Position numbers and translations under genes: made by a program. A DNA stretch of 5,548 bases. It comes from JACPSX01 sp035288405 [NCBI: bacterium]. GTDB taxonomy: Bacteria; JACPSX01. Each line of letters starts with the position of its first letter. Positions within the stretch are counted from its first letter, which is position 1. The stretch spans positions 1 to 5,548 of the forward strand of contig DATEAK010000035.1 in the NCBI GenBank assembly GCA_035288405.1. The letters are read 5' to 3'. The notes under the pieces are model-generated. The model was not told where the DNA came from. It ran no database searches and saw only the letters and a list, made by a program, of their open reading frames with translations. Shown here piece after piece: positions 1 through 5,289 of the stretch.

Positions 1-737
1 CGGGCGCGGATTTCACGCTCTACCGGAGCAATCATCGCTTCAGACTCGGCAACCGTGGCGGTTTTGGCCGTGATCCGTACGTGGACTCCGGTGTGTGTCG
101 CATAGGTGGCCGCGGTAGGGTTGGAAGAGTGAATGAGGTCCCGGATCTCCTCCTCGACGAGGGATTCGCCGATTCCCAGCATCTTCAAAGTGCGGGAGTG
201 GATCGTGTGCGTGATGCAACCCAGGGTCCGAAGCCGGGGAACGATTTCTTCCTCCCACATGCGGCTCATTTCCACCGGCACTCCGGGCATCGTGGCCAGG
301 ATCTTGTCCTCTTTTGCGACCAGCCAGCCGGGGGCGGTTCCGTATCGGTTTGGAAGGAAAGAGGCGGAGGGAATGCGGCTGGACTGCTTAAGGCGGCCTG
401 GGGGCATGGGAAGACTTCTTCCCTGCGAGACATAAGAAGCTTCCTGTTCCCGGGCCTGGTCAGGATCGATGGCGAGTGGTTCCCCCAGTGCGTCCGCAAT
501 GGCCTCGCGTGTCAGGTCATCTTCCGTAGGTCCCAGTCCTCCGGTAATCAGGATGAGCTGCGAGCGACCCCAGGCTCGTGCAATGGCCTCAGTAAGGCGT
601 TTCCGATTGTCTCCCACCTGGGAGACCCAGCATAGGTCAATCCCGTAGCGCGCCAGCTGAGTGGCCAGGTAAGAAGCATTCGTGTCCGTATGGCCTAGGA
701 GAAGTTCGGTGCCTACGGAGAGGATTTCGGCGATCAT
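1..737 (-). CDS. cinA: CinA-family protein (competence/damage-inducible), N-terminal 245 residues, cut by window edge
   Basis: I translated this reading frame by hand from the ATG at 737-735. It is open to the window edge, giving 245 residues of a protein that is usually about 410-420 long. The part seen is the MoaB/CinA-type molybdopterin-binding fold (COG1058). Visible motifs are GTELLLG at residues 9-15, VGDN at 41-44, TGGLGPTEDD at 65-74, GTAPGW at 133-138 and PGVPVEM at 151-157. CinA proteins are cytoplasmic. In family members the N-terminal domain hydrolyses ADP-ribose-type dinucleotides, and a C-terminal amidase domain deamidates nicotinamide mononucleotide in pyridine nucleotide salvage. 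The C-terminal domain would lie beyond the left edge, so I cannot say whether it is present. The usual PGPP loop reads PGVP here. The start is fixed by a strong AGGAGGT ribosome site 5 bases upstream. The gene diverges from the 1086-3226 operon. Confidence 0.93.
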   Translation of the reverse strand, partial: MIAEILSVGTELLLGHTDTNASYLATQLARYGIDLCWVSQVGDNRKRLTEAIARAWGRSQLILITGGLGPTEDDLTREAIADALGEPLAIDPDQAREQEASYVSQGRSLPMPPGRLKQSSRIPSASFLPNRYGTAPGWLVAKEDKILATMPGVPVEMSRMWEEEIVPRLRTLGCITHTIHSRTLKMLGIGESLVEEEIRDLIHSSNPTAATYATHTGVHVRITAKTATVAESEAMIAPVEREIRA

Positions 738-742
738 TAGTT

Positions 743-749
743 ACCTCCT
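743..749 (-). promoter_or_regulatory. Ribosome binding site of cinA
   Basis: On the minus strand the sequence reads AGGAGGT, a full Shine-Dalgarno match, ending five bases before the ATG at 737. It decides the cinA start. Confidence 0.8.
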
Positions 750-757
750 GCCTGCTC

Positions 758-786
758 ATTATAGGAAGTTGTTCGGAGAAAGGGAA
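758..786 (-). promoter_or_regulatory. Putative sigma-70-type promoter of cinA
   Basis: The minus strand carries a perfect TATAAT at 763-758. Seventeen bases upstream is a weak -35, TTCCCT at 786-781 (three of six matches). Transcription would begin near 751, giving a very short leader that still includes the ribosome site. The -10 box is convincing and the -35 is not. Confidence 0.45.
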
Positions 787-920
787 GGTCAGGTCCTCGG
801 GAGTGCCCCCTTGGGCTCTCGAACGGCTTGCGGCGAGACTTTTCCCAGCCGAAGCGAGGGTTTATCGAGCGCAACCCGTTATATCGCCTGCGGGGGCAAC
901 TCCCTCGGACTGAAAACCCT

Positions 921-977
921 GTAGGGGCACCCCTGCGCCTGCCTGTGCGTGTCCGCACGCAGACAGGTGGGTGCCCT
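921..977. repeat. GC-rich hairpin-forming intergenic repeat
   Basis: An 8-bp perfect inverted repeat, GGGCACCC at 925-932 and GGGTGCCC at 969-976, encloses an inner hairpin. The inner hairpin is TGCGTG at 946-951, loop TCCG, then CACGCA at 956-961. CCTG at 938-941 can also pair with CAGG at 964-967. Elements of this look (a CCTGCCTGTGCG-like arm facing CGCACGCAGACAGG) are, to my recollection, dispersed in Chloroflexota-type genomes. There is no T-run beside the stem, so it is not a typical intrinsic terminator. Confidence 0.55.
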
Positions 978-1008
978 CTGTTGCCAGCCCCGGCGGTCAT
1001 GGTGGCAA

Positions 1009-1037
1009 TTGTCCTCGGGGTGGTTCCGTGATATGCT
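1009..1037 (+). promoter_or_regulatory. Putative promoter of the kinase-methyltransferase-mutM operon
   Basis: TTGTCC at 1009-1014 and TATGCT at 1032-1037 are separated by exactly 17 bases, and each matches four of six consensus positions. An alternative -10, TACAAT at 1060-1065, lies further down with only a T-run (1037-1042) at the -35 position. Either would serve the gene starting at 1086. Confidence 0.35.
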
Positions 1038-1085
1038 TTTTTCACGTCGGCATTCGATGTACAATCACCGGACTGGGGGTGGGCC

Positions 1086-1568
1086 ATGGAAATGAAAACG
1101 GTCAAGCTGGAAAAACCCGGAGACGTCAACCTGATCCTGGGCCAGTCTCATTTCATCAAGACGATTGAGGACCTGCACGAGGTGCTGGTGACGGCCATTC
1201 CCGGGATCAAGTTCGGATTGGCTTTTTGCGAGTCTTCGGGCCCTTGCCTGGTGCGGGCGAGCGGCACCGATCCGGAACTGACGGAACTGGCCAAACGGAA
1301 TGCCTTGAACCTGTCGGCGGGACATTGCTTTTTGATTCTGCTGGGGAACGTTTTCCCCGTGAACGTGCTCAACGCGGTGAAGAACGTCCCGGAAGTTTGC
1401 CACGTCTTTTGTGCCACGGCAAATTCGGTGGAGGTCGTGATCGGTGAGTCTGCACAGGGCCGGGGGATCCTCGGAGTCATCGATGGAGAGAAATCCAAGG
1501 GGATCGAAGGTCCTCAAGACGTGGCAGCCCGGAAAGAACTTCTGCGCAAGATCGGCTACAAGCTGTAG
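1086..1568 (+). CDS. Adenosine-specific kinase family protein (DUF355/PF04008 type)
   Basis: This 160-residue protein is full length for the family annotated as adenosine-specific kinase, whose structural representatives come from hyperthermophilic archaea. The conserved blocks are all present: IKFGLAFCESSG at residues 41-52, SAGHCFLILLGNVFPVNVLN at 77-96, NVPEVCHVFCATAN at 100-113 and GRGILGVIDG at 125-134, ending in LRKIGYKL. It has no signal peptide or membrane segment, so it should be cytoplasmic. The family name implies nucleoside phosphorylation, but the physiological reaction is poorly established, so the name should be held loosely. ATG at 1086 is preceded by a G-rich but weak ribosome site (about 1075-1082). 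A second in-frame ATG lies two codons later. It is the first gene of a probable three-gene operon, ending ten bases before the methyltransferase. Confidence 0.9.
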   Translation: MEMKTVKLEKPGDVNLILGQSHFIKTIEDLHEVLVTAIPGIKFGLAFCESSGPCLVRASGTDPELTELAKRNALNLSAGHCFLILLGNVFPVNVLNAVKNVPEVCHVFCATANSVEVVIGESAQGRGILGVIDGEKSKGIEGPQDVAARKELLRKIGYKL

Positions 1569-1572
1569 GAGA
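1567..1572 (+). promoter_or_regulatory. Ribosome binding site that sets the GTG start of the methyltransferase
   Basis: AGGAGA overlaps the last two bases of the preceding stop codon and lies six bases before GTG at 1579. It supports this start over an in-frame ATG at 1444, which would bury 125 bases in the upstream gene. Confidence 0.65.
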
Positions 1573-1578
1573 AAATTC

Positions 1579-2391
1579 GTGTCCAGCAAGACGCCCTTTC
1601 ATGACCACAACCACGCCCGCGAATTTGACCGCAGAATGGGGGAATCCAGTAGCCGTGCAATGTTGATAGAAGAGATGATCGGTCACCTCAGGCCGCGGGG
1701 AACGGAAAAAGTCCTGGATATGGGGGTGGGGACGGGCCGGGTGGCCCGGGTTCTCCTGCCGCGTTTGCCTCGGGGTTTGTTGGTGGGTGTTGATGCTGCA
1801 CCGGCCATGCTCCATGTGGCCGGGGAACACAAGGCGGCAGAAGGAACCGGTAACTTTCTCCTGGTCTGTGGCCGGGGAGAGAATCTTCCCCTGAAAACAG
1901 GATCCCTGGATCTGGTGGTCTCGGTTTTCACCCTTCATCACTTCAAGCGCAAGGGGGTGGCACTGAGAGAAGCTCTCCGGGTCTTACGGCCGGGTGGAAT
2001 GATCATGATCCTGGATCCGCTGATTCGCGAGCCGGTGGACCCGGTGGATGTAGAGGTCTCCCATTTGATCCAAAACGTCTTTCGCCGCACCCATGGCCCG
2101 GAATTCTGTCTGTTGCCTCTCTCGGAGATGCGCCAAATGCTGTTCATGTCCGGGTTTTCGGAAATCACGGTCCGGACGCGTCCCTTGGCATTTGAGGGGG
2201 ACCCTGTGAACAAGGCGCCTATGGGGAAACACTGGTATGAAGCGGCCGAGGCGGCCAGAGATCACCCGTCCGAGGAGGTTCGCCGCCGTTTTGAAGAGTC
2301 CTATTTTCAACTCCCCTTGGAAGAAGAACCGGAGCCCACGCTTACCGGTACTCTCTCTTTCGCATTCGTCTCCGGTGTAAAGAGGGAGTGA
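1579..2391 (+). CDS. Class I SAM-dependent methyltransferase (Methyltransf_11/UbiE-like)
   Basis: The predicted product has 270 residues and the canonical Rossmann-fold methyltransferase motifs in order. Motif I is VLDMGVGTG at residues 45-53 (the S-adenosylmethionine loop). An acidic residue, D72, at the end of strand two should hold the ribose. LPLKTGSLDLVVSVFTLHHF at 103-122 resembles post-motif II/motif IV, and EALRVLRPGGMIMILDP follows. The C-terminal ~100 residues (including a charged, glutamate-rich segment) carry no motif I recognise and probably form the substrate cap. The fold is well supported but the substrate cannot be read from sequence; quinone, small molecule and RNA substrates all remain possible. 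The product should be cytoplasmic. I chose GTG at 1579 because of the AGGAGA site and because an earlier start would overlap the kinase gene. It is ten bases from each neighbour, so co-transcription is likely. Confidence 0.88.
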   Translation: MSSKTPFHDHNHAREFDRRMGESSSRAMLIEEMIGHLRPRGTEKVLDMGVGTGRVARVLLPRLPRGLLVGVDAAPAMLHVAGEHKAAEGTGNFLLVCGRGENLPLKTGSLDLVVSVFTLHHFKRKGVALREALRVLRPGGMIMILDPLIREPVDPVDVEVSHLIQNVFRRTHGPEFCLLPLSEMRQMLFMSGFSEITVRTRPLAFEGDPVNKAPMGKHWYEAAEAARDHPSEEVRRRFEESYFQLPLEEEPEPTLTGTLSFAFVSGVKRE

Positions 2392-2401
2392 CTCGGAATT
2401 C

Positions 2402-3226
2402 ATGCCGGAGCTTCCTGAAGTTGAGACGATTCGCCTGACGCTTCTCCCCCAGGTGAAGGGGTGCAGGATCGAAGGCCTTACCGTTCTCAAGGGAAGTTTA
2501 CGCCAGCCTGTCAGTACTCTTCGCCTGAAACGCCATGTGGTTGGACATCGCGTGGAAGAGATCGAGCGCCGGGGGAAGTTTCTCATCTTCCGTCTCGATT
2601 CCCCGCATGTGCTTGTGTGTCACCTGGGGATGACGGGAAGATTGCGGATCGAGCAGTCGGATGCGCCACCGCGTCCCTATGACTGCCTCCTGTTCCACCT
2701 GTCCGGAAGAAAAGATCTGCGCTACGAAGACAAGCGCCGCTTTGGCTTGGTTTTCTGTGAGCGTGGGGAAATGCTGGCCCGCAATCCTTCCTTGCGAAAC
2801 ATCGGCCCTGAGCCCCTCTCGGAATCTTTGCCTGAACATTACCTGTGGATGAAAGCGCGGGGTCGTCACCTGCCGGTAAAGAACTTCCTCATGGACAGCC
2901 GGACCATTGCCGGGGTGGGGAATATTTATGCGAATGAGGCCCTGTTTGCCGGTCGCGTCCGCCCGAGCCGTCCGGTATCCAGGCTCTCGCGACAAGCCTT
3001 TGCCCGTCTGACAGATTCGCTCCGTCAGATTCTCCGGAAGGCCATTGAGGAGCGTGGAACTTCTTTCTCCGATTATATGGACGGCGACGGAAAGCCCGGG
3101 AATTTCCAGGTCCGGCTGCAGGTCTATGGGAGAGAGGGAGAGGCCTGCTCCATATGCGCGACGCCGATCCGCCGCATCGTGCAGGCCGGGCGGAGCAGCT
3201 TCTTTTGCCCCCACTGCCAGAGTTGA
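2402..3226 (+). CDS. mutM: Formamidopyrimidine-DNA glycosylase (Fpg/MutM)
   Basis: This 274-residue protein matches bifunctional glycosylase/AP lyases that remove 8-oxoguanine and Fapy lesions in base excision repair. It begins MPELPEVE; after Met removal, Pro2 is the Schiff-base nucleophile and Glu3 the acid. K59 lies in the RRGKFLIF block. M77 with R112/R113 and F114 (RRFG) fits the intercalating triad, with the same 37-residue spacing as in E. coli. The helix-two-turn-helix covers about 160-180 and includes GVGNIYANEALF with N174. The C-terminal zinc finger is intact: C249, C252, C269, C272, with R264 at the position of the DNA-contacting arginine. The length is normal and no key residue is missing. 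The ribosome site GGGAG (2384-2388) is rather far, 13 bases, from ATG. It is the last gene of the probable operon and converges on the MFS gene with a 6-bp gap. Confidence 0.97.
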   Translation: MPELPEVETIRLTLLPQVKGCRIEGLTVLKGSLRQPVSTLRLKRHVVGHRVEEIERRGKFLIFRLDSPHVLVCHLGMTGRLRIEQSDAPPRPYDCLLFHLSGRKDLRYEDKRRFGLVFCERGEMLARNPSLRNIGPEPLSESLPEHYLWMKARGRHLPVKNFLMDSRTIAGVGNIYANEALFAGRVRPSRPVSRLSRQAFARLTDSLRQILRKAIEERGTSFSDYMDGDGKPGNFQVRLQVYGREGEACSICATPIRRIVQAGRSSFFCPHCQS

Positions 3227-3232
3227 CTGAGG

Positions 3233-4456
3233 TTAAGTTTCAGAAGATTGGACAGCCACTTCGGCCGGAACGCGATGAGGCGCTCGCAGGCGCGACTCGG
3301 CGCGAAGGCGCCATGCCAGGAATGCAGCAACCGGGATGACCAGTCCAACCACGTTCAAAGCTCCTCCAATCCCAATATGGTCCCCGAGGACTCCAACCAG
3401 CGTGGAGAGAAGGCTCCCGACCATCCAGGCGAATCCCAGCATGATGCTCGAAGCCATGCTGGCGCTGGCGGGCAGCATTTCCTGGGCGAGGGCGATCGTC
3501 ACGGCCAGCGTCGAAAGGAGGACGAGGCCGGTGAGCCCGAGAAAAACGAAGCTGATGGGTCCGGAGGTGTGCAGGAAGAGGTAGAAGACGGGGAAAGACA
3601 GGGTCATGGCGGTCAAGATGACATGCCGGCGTCCCCAACGGTCCGAGCTGTATCCCCCGAGCAGGCTGCCCACGGCTCCCGAGGCCAGGAAAATCGTGCT
3701 GGTGGCTCCGGCCTGAATCAAGCTCAACCCTTTTTGTGTGTACAGCAACGGCAGAAAGGAAGCCAGAGCCGACATGAGACCGCTGCGCAGGATCTCGATG
3801 AGGCAGACGTACAACAGGGGCTTCCCGGCCTTTTGCACGGATCCAGCTAGTTCCTTGAAACTTCCCTTTCTACCGGGTCCACTTGGTGCAGGGCAGTACA
3901 GGAAAAGCAGACCGACCACCAGGAGGATGGGCAAGAAAGTGTACTGGAGTTGGACCATGCCGTAGCGTGAGGCGACATAGGCAGCAACCAACGGGCCCGT
4001 GGCATAGCCGAATCTTCCCCCCATCATGAATATGGAGACACCGAACCCCCGGCGACCGCTGGAAACCTGACCCGCCATAGCCGCGGCTTGGGGGTGAAAA
4101 ATGGCCGCGCCGACCGCCGAGAGAAGTATGAGGACCAGCAGACTCTCGTAGTTCCAGGCTCTGCCGATCTGGGCGATAAAGAAGGCCGCAATGATCGGCC
4201 CTGCGAGAATGAAGATCCGGTTGCGGAACTTGTCCGCCAGGAATCCGAAGAAGGGCTGGCCCAAACCGGACATGAGCGTGCTCAGAGTCACCAGGACCCC
4301 CACGAGGGCCAGAGAGAGGTGAAACTTCACCAGCAGGAGAGGGAGGAGAGGGGCTAGAAAGCTGCTGTAGGTATCGATGGAGAAGTGACTGAAGGTGACC
4401 AGAGCCAGCCTGGGAGCATTGAAGTGTTCGGGCTGTGGAATCTTTTGGGAAGCCAA
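3233..4456 (-). CDS. MFS transporter, fosmidomycin-resistance (Fsr)-like
   Basis: With the TTG start at 4456 the protein has 407 residues, close to the usual ~400 for Fsr-type members of the major facilitator superfamily. It is strongly hydrophobic with about 12 membrane segments, so it acts in the inner membrane as a proton-driven exporter or importer. The loop 2-3 motif A-like sequence is GFLADKFRNR at 71-80. A second copy in loop 8-9 is GGYSSDRWGRR at 267-277. FHPQAAA at 120-126 resembles the FHPE signature of Fsr-like proteins. The substrate is unknown; the family name comes from drug export and should not be taken literally. ATG at 4543 would add 29 residues, but a good promoter (4503-4531) lies inside that extension. 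TTG at 4456 has GAGG eight bases upstream. Without that promoter argument, 4543 would be the conventional call. The last ~25 residues are a charged tail. Confidence 0.85.
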   Translation of the reverse strand: MASQKIPQPEHFNAPRLALVTFSHFSIDTYSSFLAPLLPLLLVKFHLSLALVGVLVTLSTLMSGLGQPFFGFLADKFRNRIFILAGPIIAAFFIAQIGRAWNYESLLVLILLSAVGAAIFHPQAAAMAGQVSSGRRGFGVSIFMMGGRFGYATGPLVAAYVASRYGMVQLQYTFLPILLVVGLLFLYCPAPSGPGRKGSFKELAGSVQKAGKPLLYVCLIEILRSGLMSALASFLPLLYTQKGLSLIQAGATSTIFLASGAVGSLLGGYSSDRWGRRHVILTAMTLSFPVFYLFLHTSGPISFVFLGLTGLVLLSTLAVTIALAQEMLPASASMASSIMLGFAWMVGSLLSTLVGVLGDHIGIGGALNVVGLVIPVAAFLAWRLRAESRLRAPHRVPAEVAVQSSET

Positions 4457-4464
4457 ACGTTCTA

Positions 4465-4468
4465 CCTC
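4465..4468 (-). promoter_or_regulatory. Ribosome binding site favouring the TTG start of the MFS gene
   Basis: The minus strand reads GAGG at 4468-4465, eight bases before TTG at 4456. The alternative ATG at 4543 has only AGGA three bases away, which is too close for good initiation. Confidence 0.45.
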
Positions 4469-4502
4469 AAGTGAGAATTCGGACCTTCGAATTGCGTTCC
4501 GT

Positions 4503-4531
4503 ACTGTAGGGAAATCCAGGAGGGTTGTCAA
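4503..4531 (-). promoter_or_regulatory. Promoter of the MFS transporter gene
   Basis: The minus strand has a perfect TTGACA at 4531-4526 and TACAGT at 4508-4503 (four of six), with an exact 17-base spacer. This is the best promoter in the window. Transcription would start near 4496, downstream of the ATG at 4543 and about 40 bases before the TTG at 4456. Confidence 0.6.
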
Positions 4532-4554
4532 GGATCTGGTCATTTTCCTTGACA
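4526..4554. promoter_or_regulatory. 29-bp palindrome between divergent promoters, possible operator
   Basis: TGTCAAGGA at 4526-4534 and TCCTTGACA at 4546-4554 are perfect 9-bp inverted arms around an 11-base centre. Each arm contains a TTGACA -35 hexamer on opposite strands. Three further bases per side (TCC) also match, beyond what the two -35 boxes require. It may bind a dimeric regulator or may just be two similar promoter arms. It does not resemble a Fur box. Confidence 0.45.
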
Positions 4555-4577
4555 GCCATCTCAAGCAAGGCTTAACT
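4549..4577 (+). promoter_or_regulatory. Putative promoter of the EncFtn gene
   Basis: TTGACA at 4549-4554 is a perfect -35 box. A 17-base spacer leads to TTAACT at 4572-4577, a weak -10 with three of six matches. The leader would be about 70 bases and would include the hairpin repeat at 4592-4629. Confidence 0.4.
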
Positions 4578-4591
4578 TTCAAATAATTCTG

Positions 4592-4629
4592 CCCCTCGCC
4601 TTTCAGGGGAAAGGGGAGGGTGAGGGGGA
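4592..4629. repeat. GC-rich repeat copy A, hairpin in the EncFtn leader
   Basis: CCTTTC at 4599-4604 pairs with GAAAGG at 4609-4614. After one G-G mismatch, CCCTC at 4593-4597 pairs with GAGGG at 4616-4620. Bases 4606-4629 match 5029-5052 in 23 of 24 positions. On the minus strand it reads as LTLPFPLKGEG, a type of sequence I recall as common in spurious database proteins arising from dispersed repeats. Confidence 0.65.
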
Positions 4630-4640
4630 ATTCAAACCGA

Positions 4641-4647
4641 GAGGAGA
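4641..4647 (+). promoter_or_regulatory. Ribosome binding site of the EncFtn gene
   Basis: GAGGAGA ends six bases before the ATG at 4654, a strong site that fixes the start. Confidence 0.75.
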
Positions 4648-4653
4648 AACTCA

Positions 4654-4932
4654 ATGCCGTACCAAGAATCGAGCAACGAGCTTTCGGACGAAGTGCGCGA
4701 TATGCACCGGGCGATTGAATCATTGAAGGAGGAACTGGAGGCCATTAATTGGTACAACCAGAGGGTCGATGTATGCAAGGACAAAGAACTGAAGGCGACC
4801 CTTGCTCACAACCGGGATGAAGAGAAAGAACACGCCTCCATGATCCTGGAGTGGATCCGCCGCAAAGATCCTACCTTTTCGAAAGAACTGAAAGATTATC
4901 TATTCACGGACAAACCGCTTGCCCACGAGTAA
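4654..4932 (+). CDS. Encapsulated-ferritin-like protein (EncFtn family), apparently without encapsulation peptide
   Basis: This 92-residue, largely helical protein resembles the EncFtn ferroxidases known from Rhodospirillum rubrum. Those are two-helix proteins that assemble into rings, oxidise ferrous iron and deliver it into encapsulin shells. The metal-site residues are present: E26, E27, E29, W33 and Y34 in helix one, and the EEKEH block with E57 and H60 in helix two. HNRDEEKEHA, LEWIRR and YLFT are near-identical to family blocks as I recall them. In R. rubrum the protein continues into a tail ending in an LTIGSLKG-like targeting peptide. Here it stops soon after YLFT, at KPLAHE, and no such peptide follows in any frame. 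No shell gene is in the window, so the shell may be encoded elsewhere, or the protein may act unencapsulated in the cytoplasm. It is divergent from the MFS gene and has a hairpin in its leader. Confidence 0.9.
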   Translation: MPYQESSNELSDEVRDMHRAIESLKEELEAINWYNQRVDVCKDKELKATLAHNRDEEKEHASMILEWIRRKDPTFSKELKDYLFTDKPLAHE

Positions 4933-4970
4933 GCGGGAGCATAGAAGAAATTGTTCTGACTGCTACTTCA

Positions 4971-5053
4971 CCTTTGTCCTCTCCCCCTTTGGGGAGAGGA
5001 CAGGCGTTAAATTCCCTCTCCCTTTTTGGGGGAGAGGGGAGGGTGAGGGGGAG
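4971..5053. repeat. GC-rich repeat copy B with two adjacent hairpins
   Basis: The first hairpin has perfect 11-bp arms: GTCCTCTCCCC at 4976-4986, loop CTTT, and GGGGAGAGGAC at 4991-5001. The second has 9-bp arms, CCCTCTCCC at 5014-5022 and GGGAGAGGG at 5030-5038, around a T-rich loop. The right end (5029-5052) is nearly identical to copy A. The element lies just after the EncFtn stop and could protect or end its transcript, but there is no T-run after either stem. It ends where the decayed mazE begins. Confidence 0.65.
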
Positions 5054-5289
5054 ATGAGCAAGGTAGCTTCCCACAGAGACTCCGGGTTCCGAAGGCCATT
5101 TTGGAGGAGGCCCGTATGGAAGTGGGGGATGAAGTGAACGTGTCTGTTCGGGGTCGGAGAATCGTGGTTGAACCCGTGAAGAAAGTCCGTGGCAAGTATA
5201 ACTTGAAGGCGCTGGTCTCAAGGATGCCGAAAGACTATCGAGTCCAAGAAGTTGATTGGGGCCCCTCCGTCGGGAAGGAAGAATGGTAA
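5054..5289 (+). pseudogene. mazE: MazE-like (AbrB-type) antitoxin, 5' end damaged
   Basis: The open frame from TTG 5101 gives 62 residues (ATG 5116 gives 57), shorter than the ~80 usual for this family. The body is typical: LEEARMEVGDEVNVSV, RRIVVEPV, and a toxin-contacting tail DWGPSVGKEEW. Family resemblance continues upstream in the same frame without a start codon, reading LRVPKAI just before TTG. This matches the RIPKA segment of the DNA-binding AbrB fold. The next in-frame codons run up to a stop at 5044 inside the repeat. An ATG at 5054 lies in another frame, and its MSK could join to GSFPQRLRVPKA if a few bases (about four, restoring a KWG motif) had been lost near 5062. I infer a frameshift or repeat-linked loss. 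A short product from 5101 or 5116 could still bind toxin but would lack part of the DNA-binding domain. It abuts the toxin remnant with no gap. Confidence 0.6.
5275..5281 (+). promoter_or_regulatory. Ribosome binding site of the toxin gene
   Basis: AAGGAAG ends eight bases before GTG at 5290, inside the end of the antitoxin gene. This is consistent with translational coupling of a toxin-antitoxin pair. Confidence 0.45.

Larger units (their letters stand above)
738..1085. other. Gene-free divergent spacer between cinA and the kinase operon
   Basis: I see no gene of recognisable family in these roughly 350 bases. Open frames here are short, lack good ribosome sites, and pass straight through the GC-rich repeat. 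The stretch holds the cinA promoter and ribosome site at its left end, a hairpin repeat at 921-977, and candidate rightward promoter elements at 1009-1065. The part from about 790 to 920 shows nothing I can name. Confidence 0.6.

Noticed and set aside
81-635. Plus-strand open frame of 184 residues opposite cinA
   Set aside because: It mirrors the cinA coding strand, has no family resemblance, and cinA on the minus strand has clear motifs in order.
737-1129. Minus-strand open frame of 130 residues across the cinA-kinase spacer
   Set aside because: It reads through the GC-rich repeat, is rich in arginine and glycine as expected of non-coding GC-rich DNA, and overlaps the kinase start on the opposite strand.
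1444-1578. 45-residue upstream extension of the methyltransferase to ATG 1444
   Set aside because: It overlaps the conserved end of the kinase gene in another frame, shows no methyltransferase features, and GTG 1579 has a good ribosome site.
3240-3850. Overlapping open frames on both strands inside the MFS gene
   Set aside because: They are shadows of the transporter coding sequence: charged, repetitive, and without ribosome sites or family motifs.
4526-4554. Fur or DtxR/IdeR iron box upstream of the ferritin-like gene
   Set aside because: The arms match neither the GATAATGATAAT-type Fur pattern nor the TTAGGTTAGG-type DtxR/IdeR pattern.
4976-5001. Intrinsic terminator after the EncFtn gene
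   Set aside because: The 11-bp stem is perfect, but no T-run follows on either strand, so I list it only as part of a repeat.
4851-5057. Possible encapsulation peptide in another frame downstream of EncFtn
   Set aside because: The frame gives repeat-derived sequence (SPLSSPPLGRG-like) and nothing like the LTIGSLKG targeting motif.
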